64,000 nt of DNA from Caulobacter sp. Lineage in GTDB: Bacteria; Pseudomonadota; Alphaproteobacteria; Caulobacterales; Caulobacteraceae. This document shows positions 53,063 to 61,388 of this stretch, piece after piece (within the stretch, counting starts at the first letter, position 1; the number at the start of each line of letters is the position of its first letter). The position numbers and the translations under genes are program-made. The DNA is taken from positions 62,001 through 126,000 of the forward strand of contig JAUXTQ010000017.1 in NCBI GenBank assembly GCA_030678995.1, read 5' to 3'. The notes under the pieces are model-generated. The model saw only the letters and a list, made by a program, of their open reading frames with translations, ran no database searches and was not told where the DNA came from.

Positions 53063-56000
53063 TCACCCCCACTGCGCCCAGAGCGCCGCCTCGTCGGCTT
53101 TGGCGACCTTCACCGAGGCCTCCTTGATGTGGCCGTAGCCGCGGATCTGTTGCGGAACCGCCGCGATCCTCGCCGCCAGGGCCAGCCGCTCGGCGGTCAG
53201 GCCGGCGAGCAGCCGGTCCAGCTGCGCCTCGTACGAGACGATCAGCCCGCGCTCCATCTTCCGCTCCTCGGTCATGCCGAAGATGTCGAGCGGACCGCCG
53301 CGCAGGCCCTTCAGCCGGGTCAGCACCGGGAAGACCAGGTCGATCATCCAGCCGCCGAGGGCGATCTTCTTGGGCTTGCCGTCAGGGCCCTTGGGGGCGA
53401 TCAGCGGCGGGCTCATCCACACCTTGACCTTGCCGCCCTTGAAGGTGCCGGCCAGCTCCTTGGCGAACCGTCCGTCAGTGTAGAGCCGCGCGACCTCGTA
53501 CTCGTCCTTGTAGGCCATCAGCTTGTAGAGGTTGACGGCCACGGCCCGGGTCAAGGCCTCACCGCCGAGCACGGCTTCGGCCGCCCGCACCTGCGCCACC
53601 CGCTTCGCATAGCGGTCGGCGTAGGCGGCGTCCTGGTAGGCGGTCAGCTCGGCCGTGCGGTGGGCGATCAGATCGTCCAGCGGCAGGGTCTCGGGCGTGG
53701 CGACATCGTCCTCGGGCTGGCCCTTGAAGTCCGGATCGACCGCCGCCCTCCGGCCGACCTCGAAGGCCTGCAGGTTGGACTCATAGTCCACCCCGTTGAG
53801 CTTGATCGCCCGGTAGATGGCGCGGCTGGAGATCGGGATCACGCCGCGCTGCCAGGTGAAGCCCAGCATGATCATGTTGGCGTAGATGCCGTCGCCCAGC
53901 TTGTGCTCGGCCAGGGCCTGCGACGGGCAGGCGTCATAGCTCTTCGTCGCCGCGGCGACCTTGCGGGCCATGCCGCCGGTGTCGAAGCGCACGTCGCGGT
54001 TGGTGACGAAGTCGGCCGTCGGCGAGAAGTCGGCGTTGCCGAAGGCTCTCGTGGTCTTCTTGGAGAACAGGGCCAGGCCCTCGGGACTGGCGGCTACCAA
54101 GAGGTCGCAGGCGATCAGCACGTCGGTCGACGCCGCCGGCACGCGGCCGCCGACCACGGTGTCCTCGCGCTCGCCGATCTTCACATGGCTGAACACCGAG
54201 CCGCCCTTCTGGGCCAGGCCCGTCATGTCGACCACGCTGGCGGCCCGGCCGTCGATATGGGCGGCCATGGCCAGGATCGAGGCCACGGTGGTCACGCCCG
54301 TGCCGCCGATGCCGGTGAACAGGATGCGGCGCACCCCCTCCAGCGGCTCGAACTCGGGCAGCGGCGTGGCGTCGGCGGTCAGGGCCGCCATCTTCTCCCG
54401 CGTGGCGTTCTCCGCCCCCTCCAGGGTAATGAACGACGGGCAGAAGCCGTCGACGCAGCTGTAGTCCTGGTTACAGGTCGACTGGTTGATCTTGCGCTTG
54501 CGGCCGAACTCGGTGTTCAGCGGCTCGACCGAGACGCAGTTGGACTTGGCCGAACAGTCGCCGCAGCCCTCGCAGACCAGCGGGTTGATGAACACCCGGC
54601 GCGGGGCCTTCTCCATCGTGCCGCGCTTGCGCCGGCGGCGCTTTTCGGTGGCGCAGGTCTGATCGTAGAGCAGCACCGTCACGCCGGGCGTGTCGCGCAG
54701 CATCCGTTGGACGGTCATTAGCTCGCCGCGGGGGAAGACCTCGACGCCGGGGGCCAGGTCGCTGACGCCGGCGTAGCGCTCGATCTCGTCGACCACGATG
54801 ACGGTCTTCGTAATGCCCTCGCTCGCCAGCTGGCGGGTGATCTGGGCGGGGGTGAAGCCGCTTTCGGCCGCCTGGCCGCCGGTCATGGCCACCGCGTCGT
54901 TGAACAGCAGCTTGTAGGTGATGTTGGCCCCGGCCGCGATCGCCGCCCGGATCGCCAGCGAGCCGGAGTGGTTGTAGGTGCCGTCGCCGAGGTTCTGGAA
55001 AACGTGCTTCTCGGTCGTGAACGGCGCGGCGCCGACCCAGGTCAGGCCCTCGCCGCCCATGTGGGTGTTGAGGTCGGTCGAGGGGTCGTTGAAGCTGGCC
55101 ATGTAGTGGCAGCCGATGCCGGCCAGCGCGCGGCTGCCTTCCGGCAGGCGGGTCGAGGTATTGTGCGGGCAGCCGGAGCAGAAGAACGGCTTGCGCTGCT
55201 GGTCGCTGGCCAGGGTCACGGCGGCCATCGAGGCGGCGGAGACCTTGTCCAGATAGGCCTGGGCCCGCTCGCGGTGCGGCCCGGCGGGCAGGTAGTTGTA
55301 GAGGTCCAGCGCGATGGCGGCGACGGTCAGGGAGCCGGTCTGTTCCATCAAAGGCCGGCCGTTCTCATCCTTCTTGCCGATGATCCTGGGCCGGGCGTGG
55401 GCGGGCAGGTCGTAGAGGGCGGCGCGGGCCTGGTCCTCGATCAGCGGGCGCTTGTGCTCGATGCACATCAGGGTCTCGAGCCCGGCGGCGAAGGCCCGCA
55501 GCCCCTGCGGCTCCAGCGGCCAGGGCATGCCGACCTTGTAGATCGACACTCCGAGGGCGGCGGCCTCGTCGAGGCCCAGGTCCATGGCCTGGAAGGCTTC
55601 CAGGACGTCCTTATAGGCCTGGCCCGAGCAGACGATGCCCAGCCGCGGGCGCGGGGCGGCGAGCGCCACCCGGTCGATGCCGTTGGCCCGGGCGAAGGCC
55701 AGGGCGGCGGGGATGCGGTAATTGCGGAGCCGCAGCTCCTTGTCCATCGGCTGGTCCTTCAGCCGGATGTGCAGGCCGCCGGGCGGCATGGCGAAGTCGG
55801 GAACCACATGTTTGTGGCGGTCCAGCGAGACATCGATGGTCACGCCGCTGTCCATGGTGTCGGCAAGCGCGATCAGCCCGACCCACAGGCCGCAGAAGCG
55901 CGACATCGAAAGGCCCAGCAGGCCGTAGTCGAGCACCTCCTGCACATCCGCCGGCGAGAGCACCGGCATCTCGAAGTCCTGGAAGGCGTATTCGGACTGC

Positions 56001-56470
56001 GAGGGCAGGGTGGAGGACTTGCAGTTGTGGTCGTCGCCGGCCACGGCGATGACGCCGCCCTTCGGGGTCGAGCCGGCGAAGTTGGCGTGTTTGAACACGT
56101 CGCCGGTGCGGTCGACGCCGGGGGCCTTGCCGTACCACATGGCGCTGACGCCGTCGTACTTCGCGCCGGGGAACAGATTGGCCTGCTGGCTGCCCCAGAC
56201 GGCGGTCGCGGCCAGGTCCTCGTTGAGGCCTTCCTTGAAGACGATCTCGTGGCTCTTGAGCAGCTTGCCGGCCCGGCCGGCCTGCTGGTCCAGGCCGCCC
56301 AGGGGCGAGCCGCGATAGCCCGAAACGAAGCCCGCCGTGTTCAATCCGTCGCGCAGATCGAGGCGCCGACGATCTAGCATCACCCGGATCAGAGCTTGTA
56401 CGCCAGTTATGAACGCGCGGCCGTTTTCGAGCAGATATTTGTCGTCGAGCGTCACATTGTCGTGGCGCAT
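53063..56470 (-). CDS. fused indolepyruvate/2-oxoacid ferredoxin oxidoreductase
   Basis: 1135 residues, combining IorA-like and IorB-like parts. The N-terminal ThDP pyrimidine domain begins VTLDDKYLLENGRAFITGVQ, the ThDP PP domain has GCPHNTSTRLPEGSRALAGI and GDGTYNHSGSLAIRAAI, and a short 4Fe-4S part is INPLVCEGCGDCSAKSNCVS. The gamma-subunit domain begins ILFTGIGGTGVTTVASILAM. It oxidatively decarboxylates an aryl- or branched-chain 2-oxo acid to its acyl-CoA. An Lrp regulator gene is divergent to it, consistent with amino-acid catabolism. Confidence 0.93.
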   Translation of the reverse strand: MRHDNVTLDDKYLLENGRAFITGVQALIRVMLDRRRLDLRDGLNTAGFVSGYRGSPLGGLDQQAGRAGKLLKSHEIVFKEGLNEDLAATAVWGSQQANLFPGAKYDGVSAMWYGKAPGVDRTGDVFKHANFAGSTPKGGVIAVAGDDHNCKSSTLPSQSEYAFQDFEMPVLSPADVQEVLDYGLLGLSMSRFCGLWVGLIALADTMDSGVTIDVSLDRHKHVVPDFAMPPGGLHIRLKDQPMDKELRLRNYRIPAALAFARANGIDRVALAAPRPRLGIVCSGQAYKDVLEAFQAMDLGLDEAAALGVSIYKVGMPWPLEPQGLRAFAAGLETLMCIEHKRPLIEDQARAALYDLPAHARPRIIGKKDENGRPLMEQTGSLTVAAIALDLYNYLPAGPHRERAQAYLDKVSAASMAAVTLASDQQRKPFFCSGCPHNTSTRLPEGSRALAGIGCHYMASFNDPSTDLNTHMGGEGLTWVGAAPFTTEKHVFQNLGDGTYNHSGSLAIRAAIAAGANITYKLLFNDAVAMTGGQAAESGFTPAQITRQLASEGITKTVIVVDEIERYAGVSDLAPGVEVFPRGELMTVQRMLRDTPGVTVLLYDQTCATEKRRRRKRGTMEKAPRRVFINPLVCEGCGDCSAKSNCVSVEPLNTEFGRKRKINQSTCNQDYSCVDGFCPSFITLEGAENATREKMAALTADATPLPEFEPLEGVRRILFTGIGGTGVTTVASILAMAAHIDGRAASVVDMTGLAQKGGSVFSHVKIGEREDTVVGGRVPAASTDVLIACDLLVAASPEGLALFSKKTTRAFGNADFSPTADFVTNRDVRFDTGGMARKVAAATKSYDACPSQALAEHKLGDGIYANMIMLGFTWQRGVIPISSRAIYRAIKLNGVDYESNLQAFEVGRRAAVDPDFKGQPEDDVATPETLPLDDLIAHRTAELTAYQDAAYADRYAKRVAQVRAAEAVLGGEALTRAVAVNLYKLMAYKDEYEVARLYTDGRFAKELAGTFKGGKVKVWMSPPLIAPKGPDGKPKKIALGGWMIDLVFPVLTRLKGLRGGPLDIFGMTEERKMERGLIVSYEAQLDRLLAGLTAERLALAARIAAVPQQIRGYGHIKEASVKVAKADEAALWAQWG

Positions 56471-56612
56471 TGAAAAATCTTTCCTTTGGAGGGCGCAGTT
56501 CGGCTTGCAAGATCATATAAGCGCAGCGAAATTGCTTGCCAAACCCGTGCCCCTTCACCTGCCCCCTACGGCAAGATCAGGGCGCGGAACGGCATATTAG
56601 GGGGAAAAAGGT

Positions 56613-57110
56613 TTGGCCGAGCAGCTCGACGCGGTTGACGCAAAGATTCTCGATCTCATCCAACACGATGCGAGCCTGTCGGTTGCCGAGATCGCCGAAC
56701 GGGTCGGTCTGTCGTCCAGCCCTTGCTGGCGGCGGATCAAGCGCCTGGAAGACGCCGGAATCATCCAGCGCCGGGTGACCATCCTCGACCGCGAGCAGCT
56801 TGGCCTGGGCTTCGAGGTCTATTGCACCGTCAAGCTCAGCCTGCCGACCAAGGAGAACCTCGAGCAGTTCGAACTGGCGGTGCTCAAATGGGCCGAGGTG
56901 GTGCAGTGCGCCACGGTCACCGGCGCCGCCGACTACGAGCTGCGCATCATCACCCGCGACATGCACGCCTTCGACGACTTCCTGCGCGACAAGATCCTGT
57001 CCCTGGGCCTTGTTTCCAACATCGAAAGCCGCATCGTCATCCGCGGCGTCAAGAACACCACCGCCGTGCCGCTCGGAATGGTCAGCCCCTATGTCAGTCC
57101 GCACGGCTAG
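56613..57110 (+). CDS. Lrp/AsnC family regulator
   Basis: 165 residues from a TTG start at 56613 with AGGGGGA upstream. The N-terminal winged helix is DAVDAKILDLIQHDASLSVA, then IAERVGLSSSPCWRRIKRLE. The C-terminal RAM ligand domain has TVTGAADYELRIITRDMHAF and the GVKNTTAVPLG tail. It is divergent from the 2-oxoacid oxidoreductase gene, which it probably controls in response to an amino acid. The stop lies in a CTAGTGT repeat. Confidence 0.92.
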   Translation: MAEQLDAVDAKILDLIQHDASLSVAEIAERVGLSSSPCWRRIKRLEDAGIIQRRVTILDREQLGLGFEVYCTVKLSLPTKENLEQFELAVLKWAEVVQCATVTGAADYELRIITRDMHAFDDFLRDKILSLGLVSNIESRIVIRGVKNTTAVPLGMVSPYVSPHG

Positions 57111-57182
57111 TGTGCTGGATTTGAAGTTCGCTTGTGGTCGGGTCGAACTCTGAGCGAACTTCAAATCCAAAAAGCACACTAG
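57107..57182. repeat. CTAGTGT/ACACTAG palindromic element 1
   Basis: CTAGTGTGCTGGATTTGAAG and CTTCAAATCC...GCACACTAG are inverted repeats, with GTTCGCT/AGCGAAC closing the stem inward. The left end overlaps the stop codon of the Lrp gene. Its ends match those of element 2, 14 bases downstream. Confidence 0.85.
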
Positions 57183-57195
57183 AAGCCTATACTGG

Positions 57196-57271
57196 CTAGT
57201 GTCCCCATCGATTCCGAAGTTCGTCGGAGCCTGCCATGAGGCGCTTGCGAACTTCGGAATCGGGACACTAG
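57196..57271. repeat. CTAGTGT/ACACTAG palindromic element 2
   Basis: CTAGTGTCCCCATCGATTCC begins the left arm and CGAACTTCGGAATCGGGACA is the right-arm mate, closed by CTAG ends. It has the same length (76 bp) and ends as element 1 but a different stem sequence (GATTCCGAAGTTCG). Two such elements in tandem suggest a mobile palindromic family. Confidence 0.85.
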
Positions 57272-57324
57272 GGTCTTCGGCGTGATCGAGAGGTCGTGGT
57301 AAACTGGCTCGAAAGGTCAGGCGC

Positions 57325-57675
57325 GTGCACACGAACCAATTCCTCTCGGAACTGCCCCTGAAGCGTGAGTTCCATGACGCGCACGAGAGGCGCGCCTATC
57401 TTCGCGCCGTTGAGACCGCGCGCAGACTGTTGGACGAACCCGCCCTCCTTGGCCGGGGGGCCGAGCATCTGGAACGCTTCATGCGCGCTAGTCCCCGGCA
57501 GGCCTCCCACTATGCCCTGTGGCGCGAAGTGCTGGCCGGCGGGGAGATGGAGGTCGCCCGCCGGCTGCTGGCGGACACCGACGAGGGTATGGCGCTCCGT
57601 GACAGCAGCCCGGTCTTCATTGGGTTCGCGCCCGAAGAGCTCAGGGCGATCTGGGCCGGCGCCGGCGAAAAATGA
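57325..57675 (+). CDS. unknown protein, possible partner of the nucleotidyltransferase
   Basis: 116 residues from a GTG start. Helical, with charged N-terminus (NQFLSELPLKREFHDAHERR) and a middle helix (LLGRGAEHLERFMRASPRQA). Its stop overlaps the next ORF start (ATGA), so it is coupled to the nucleotidyltransferase gene. Layout recalls an antitoxin-plus-transferase pair. No family is recognised. Confidence 0.55.
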   Translation: MHTNQFLSELPLKREFHDAHERRAYLRAVETARRLLDEPALLGRGAEHLERFMRASPRQASHYALWREVLAGGEMEVARRLLADTDEGMALRDSSPVFIGFAPEELRAIWAGAGEK

Positions 57676-58211
57676 TCCGCAGGCCCGACATAGATCACAT
57701 GCTGCGGGCGGCTGGCGATCTCACCGGGCAGACCCAGTTTGTGCTTGTCGGCAGCGCCGCCGTAATCGCCTGGGCCCCTGACCTGCCCGAGGTCATGGCG
57801 ATGACATCGGAAATCGACATCTTCGGCACGAACGACGATCCGGAAGAGACCGCCTTCGAACTCGACAGCGTTCTGGGCCAGGGTTCGATGTTTCACGACA
57901 CCCATGGCTACTTCGTCGATGGCGTCAGCCCTGGCACCGCCCGCCTTCCACAGGGGTGGCGCGAACGGGCCCGTGTGTTTCAAACCACCACCGGTGACGT
58001 CAGCGCGTTGGTTCCCGAGCCGGACGACATCGCCGTTTCTAAACTTGTGCGCTGCTCCGACAAGGATCTGCTCTTTCTGGTCGCCGGCATTCGGCATGGC
58101 GTTTTCAATCGGAGCATCGTGATTGAGCGATCGCGCACGCTCGACATCGCCGACCTGGGCCAGGGAACCATGGACGACAAGATCAAGATTTTGCTCGGAC
58201 GGTTGACGTGA
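57672..58211 (+). CDS. nucleotidyltransferase-fold protein (DUF6036-like)
   Basis: 179 residues. GQTQFVLVGSAAVIAWAPDL and MAMTSEIDIFGTND give the G-S and the D-x-D metal-binding signature of the nucleotidyltransferase superfamily, and the VSKLVRCSDKDLLFLVAGI region resembles DUF6036/AbiEii-type proteins. Such proteins often work as toxins or RNA modifiers. It overlaps the preceding gene by 4 bases and the next gene start by 4. Confidence 0.68.
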   Translation: MIRRPDIDHMLRAAGDLTGQTQFVLVGSAAVIAWAPDLPEVMAMTSEIDIFGTNDDPEETAFELDSVLGQGSMFHDTHGYFVDGVSPGTARLPQGWRERARVFQTTTGDVSALVPEPDDIAVSKLVRCSDKDLLFLVAGIRHGVFNRSIVIERSRTLDIADLGQGTMDDKIKILLGRLT

Positions 58212-59530
58212 AGGGGGCCCTCGCCGGACTCGGCTCGGCCCTGACCGCCCTGGTTCTCACCGCCGCCGCCGCGCCGGCCGAGAGCAATCTCGAGCAGTAT
58301 TTCCGCCTGCGTCAGGAGGCGGGCAAGGCCGCCCAGGCCGACGACCTGGCGACGGCCGAGACGAAGTTCGAGGCCGCGCTGGCCCTCTATCCCACATCGC
58401 CCGGCTCCTTCATCCGCCTGGCGCGGGTCGAGGTGGCGGCGGGCAAGCCGGACGAAGCCATCGCCCACCTGGCGGCCTACGCCCGGCTCGGACTGGCTTG
58501 GGACATCGCCGGCGACCCGGTGCTCAAGGCGCTGATCGACCGGCCGGACTTCTCGCCGGTCGCCGCGCGGCTGACAGCCAACGCCGACCCCGTGGGCGCG
58601 CCGCAGGAGATCGCCACGCTCGGCCCGGCCGGCGCCGTCTACGAGGGCATCGTCCACGTCGATGGCGGCTGGGTCATGAGCTCCGTCGCGGGCCGAAGCC
58701 TGCTTCGGCGGGCCGAGGACGGCCAGCTGGAGACCCTGCTGTCGCCCGACGCGGAGACCGGCGGCCTGTTCGGCATGGCGGTGAGCGCGGACGGCAAGGT
58801 GCTGTGGGTCACCGAATCCCGCGGGCCGGGCATCCCGGGCTCGACCGGCGCGCCGCGCACAGGCCTGTTGAAGGTCTCCCTGCCCGACGGCAAGGTGCTG
58901 GCCCGCTACTTCGTCCCCGAGGACGGCAAGAAGCATCAGCTGGGCGACGTGGTGATCGGCGAGGACGGCGCGGTCTACGCCAGCGACGGCGTCGGGGCGG
59001 TGATCTATCGCCTGAAGCCCGGCGGGCTGAAGCTTGAGCCGCTCGTGGCCTCCCGCGACATGGCCTCACCCCAGGGCATGGCCATCTGCCCCGGCGGCGC
59101 GGCCATGGTCGTGGCGGACTACTCCAGCGGACTCCACCGGATCGACCTGAAGACCGGCGCGGTCACGCCCGTCGGCGGCATGCGGGCGGCGATGGCGGGG
59201 ACCGACGGACTGTTCCGCATCGAGCACGACTTCGGCATGCGTAACGCCTCGCCCCTGCCGGTCGCGTTGGTGGCCACCCAGAACGGCATCACGCCGGCCC
59301 GGGTGGTGTTCCTGCGGCTCAGTCCCGACTGCGACGAAATTGAGGATCTCAGCGTCGTCGCCTCTGGCCATCCGGGCATGGGTGATCTGACGCTCGGTGC
59401 GTTTGGCGAAGGGGCCATCGTGTTCATCGGCTCGAGCGGCTGGGCGGGCTACGACGGCGAGGGCAAGTCGGTTGCCGGGGAGCCGGGAGAAGCAAGACTG
59501 CTCCTGTTGCCGCCGCCCTACGGAGACTGA
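58208..59530 (+). CDS. SMP-30/gluconolactonase-like beta-propeller with TPR N-terminus
   Basis: 440 residues from GTG at 58208 (4-base overlap with the preceding gene). A secretion signal (LAGLGSALTALVLTAAAAPA) is followed by a TPR-like region (LATAETKFEAALALYPTSPG) and about five propeller blades of SMP-30 type (GGLFGMAVSADGKVLWVTES, then GDVVIGEDGAVYASDGVGAV). Probably a periplasmic lactonase or sugar-binding protein; the substrate is unknown. Confidence 0.78.
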   Translation: MKGALAGLGSALTALVLTAAAAPAESNLEQYFRLRQEAGKAAQADDLATAETKFEAALALYPTSPGSFIRLARVEVAAGKPDEAIAHLAAYARLGLAWDIAGDPVLKALIDRPDFSPVAARLTANADPVGAPQEIATLGPAGAVYEGIVHVDGGWVMSSVAGRSLLRRAEDGQLETLLSPDAETGGLFGMAVSADGKVLWVTESRGPGIPGSTGAPRTGLLKVSLPDGKVLARYFVPEDGKKHQLGDVVIGEDGAVYASDGVGAVIYRLKPGGLKLEPLVASRDMASPQGMAICPGGAAMVVADYSSGLHRIDLKTGAVTPVGGMRAAMAGTDGLFRIEHDFGMRNASPLPVALVATQNGITPARVVFLRLSPDCDEIEDLSVVASGHPGMGDLTLGAFGEGAIVFIGSSGWAGYDGEGKSVAGEPGEARLLLLPPPYGD

Positions 59531-59534
59531 CCCC

Positions 59535-60398
59535 ATGATCGACCTCGTCCTCGACCAGCACCGCAAGGATCTCGGCGGGTTCGAGGTCGGCCGCGTCCTG
59601 CCCCAGGCGGCGCGGCGGATGGTCGGGCCGTTCGTGTTCTTCGACCATATGGGACCGGCGCAGTTCCAGCCGGGTTTTCCGCGCAACGTCGATGTGCGGC
59701 CACATCCGCACATCGGGCTCTCGACCCTCAGCTATCTGTTCGAGGGCGAGATGACCCACCGCTACAGCGTCGGCTCGGAGGTCGTCATCCAGCCGGGCGA
59801 GGTAAACTGGATGACCGCCGGCCGCGGCATCACCCACTCCGAGCGGTTCGAAGGCCTGCGCGCCCACGGCGGACGGATGAACGGCATCCAGGCCTGGATC
59901 GCCCTGCCGAAGGAGCTGGAGGAGACCGACCCCGGTTTCTGGCATCACGGCCCGGAAGACCTGCCGACCTATGAGAGCCCCGACGGCCTGTGGGCCCGGC
60001 TGGTGGCCGGCGAGGCGTTCGGCGCCAAATCGGGGGTCAGGACCAGTTCGCCGATGTTCTACGTCCACTGGGCGCTGAAGGCCGGGGCGAAGGCGCAGCT
60101 ACCAGCGGAGTATCCCGAGCGCGCCGCCTACGTCGCGGCCGGCGAGGTCGAGGTGGAGGGGCGAGTCTTCCACGAAGGCCAGATGCTGGTCTTCGCGCCC
60201 GGACAGCCGGTGCTGTTCACCGGGGTCACCGACGCCATCGTCATGCTGCTTGGCGGCGAGCCGGTGGGCGAGCGGTTCATCGACTGGAACTTCGTCTCTT
60301 CCAGCAAGGACCGCATCGAACAGGCCAAGGCCGACTGGCGCGCCGGCCGGATGAAGCTGCCCGACCTGGACCACGACGAGTTCATCCCGCTGCCGTAG
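59535..60398 (+). CDS. pirin family protein
   Basis: 287 residues from ATG at 59535. Two cupin barrels are present; the first carries the metal ligands in DVRPHPHIGLSTLSYLFEGE and MTAGRGITHSERFE, as in quercetinase-active pirins. Pirins can bind iron and cleave quercetin or modulate pyruvate dehydrogenase; the role here is unknown. It starts 4 bases after the propeller gene, so they may be co-transcribed. Confidence 0.9.
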   Translation: MIDLVLDQHRKDLGGFEVGRVLPQAARRMVGPFVFFDHMGPAQFQPGFPRNVDVRPHPHIGLSTLSYLFEGEMTHRYSVGSEVVIQPGEVNWMTAGRGITHSERFEGLRAHGGRMNGIQAWIALPKELEETDPGFWHHGPEDLPTYESPDGLWARLVAGEAFGAKSGVRTSSPMFYVHWALKAGAKAQLPAEYPERAAYVAAGEVEVEGRVFHEGQMLVFAPGQPVLFTGVTDAIVMLLGGEPVGERFIDWNFVSSSKDRIEQAKADWRAGRMKLPDLDHDEFIPLP

Positions 60399-60405
60399 GG
60401 GCATT

Positions 60406-60547
60406 CCCTCCCCTTTATGGGGAGGGACAGACCGCGTAGCGGTCAGGGTGGGGAAGCTGGATGCCGTGCTGGATGCGTCGGGGTGGCGTCCGAACGCCCC
60501 ACCCGTCCGGCCTTCGGCCGGCCTCTCTCCCCATAAAGGGGAGGGAG
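60406..60547. repeat. inverted intergenic repeat with CCCTCCCCTTTATGGGGAG ends
   Basis: A ~142-base element whose left end TCCCTCCCCTTTATGGGGAG is repeated inverted at the right (CTCCCCATAAAGGGGAGGGA). The interior has GACCGCGTAGCGGTC, and GTGGGG on the left pairs with CCCCAC on the right. It separates the convergent pirin and pgsA genes, acting as a two-sided terminator or a small MITE. Confidence 0.75.
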
Positions 60548-60552
60548 AAGGT

Positions 60553-61188
60553 CTAGGCGGCCTCCTTCAAAGCCTTGCGCGCCGCGAGCGCGTAATCGAC
60601 GCCGGTCCACAGGGTCACGGCGGCGGCCAGCCAAAGCAGGATGTCGGCGGCCTTGACGGCATTGGTCATCAGGGCCGGGTCGGCCGGCAGGCCCCAGGCG
60701 CCCCAGCCGCCGACGAAGATCTGCGCCGCCAGGGCGACCAGCTGCAGGGTGGTCTTCCACTTGGCCAGCAGGGTCACTGGCAGGGTCAGGCCCCTGGGCG
60801 CCAGGGTCTCGCGTAGGGCGCTGACGGCGAACTCGCGGAACAGGATCAGCCCGCCCAGCAGCGCCGTCATCCATGACCCCAGCACCGCCAGACCGACCAC
60901 CGCCCCGGCGACCAGCACCTTGTCGGCGATGGGATCGAGGATCGCGCCCAGCGTGCTGCCGGCGTCCAGCTTGCGCGCCAGCCAGCCGTCGAAGAAGTCG
61001 GTCACCCCGGCGATGACGAAGCCCCAGAAGGCGGTGAAATAGAGGGTCATCCCCAGCGTCCGGGGATCGATCCCGCTGGTCATGGCCCACACGAACAGCG
61101 CGTCGAACTTCAGCCCCAGCATGGCCAGGAAGACCACCAGGGTCAGGACGAGCCGCAGCCCGGTAATGATGTTGGGGAGGCTTTTCAT
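60553..61188 (-). CDS. pgsA: CDP-diacylglycerol--glycerol-3-phosphate 3-phosphatidyltransferase
   Basis: 211 residues from ATG at 61188; the 712-residue track ORF is an artefact across uvrC. The CDP-alcohol phosphotransferase motif D-G-x2-A-R-x8-G-x3-D-x3-D is seen as DGWLARKLDAGSTLGAILDP. About five membrane helices are predicted. It makes phosphatidylglycerol phosphate, the committed step to PG and cardiolipin. It lies beside uvrC, a pairing found in many bacteria. Confidence 0.95.
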   Translation of the reverse strand: MKSLPNIITGLRLVLTLVVFLAMLGLKFDALFVWAMTSGIDPRTLGMTLYFTAFWGFVIAGVTDFFDGWLARKLDAGSTLGAILDPIADKVLVAGAVVGLAVLGSWMTALLGGLILFREFAVSALRETLAPRGLTLPVTLLAKWKTTLQLVALAAQIFVGGWGAWGLPADPALMTNAVKAADILLWLAAAVTLWTGVDYALAARKALKEAA

Positions 61189-61224
61189 GGGTCTTGCGTA
61201 GCGGGTTTTGCCTCCCCGGCCAAT

Positions 61225-61379
61225 GCTCCCCGCTTGCCGGGGAGCTGTCAGGCGGCGCCTGACTGAGGGGTCGGCGCTGGCGTCAGAGGTCGGAGTCAGA
61301 ACGCGGCTATTCGCCGTTCCGTCGCGCAGCCCCCTCCACCACGCTCCGCGTGGTCCCCTCCCCGGCTTCGCGGGGAGGA
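61225..61379. repeat. long inverted intergenic repeat (copy 2, reversed)
   Basis: GCTCCCCGCTTGCCGGGGAG with GTCAGGCGGCGCCTGACTGA at one end and CCCCTCCCCGGCTTCGCGGG at the other. It is the reverse-complement relative of copy 1 at 31256-31429. It lies between uvrC and pgsA. Confidence 0.7.
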
Positions 61380-61388
61380 TTGGCGGGC

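Noticed and set aside
52082-54721. 879-residue ORF on the plus strand
   Set aside because: It is antisense to the MpaB-like and 2-oxoacid oxidoreductase genes, with His/Arg/Gly-rich low-complexity translation; a shadow of high GC content.
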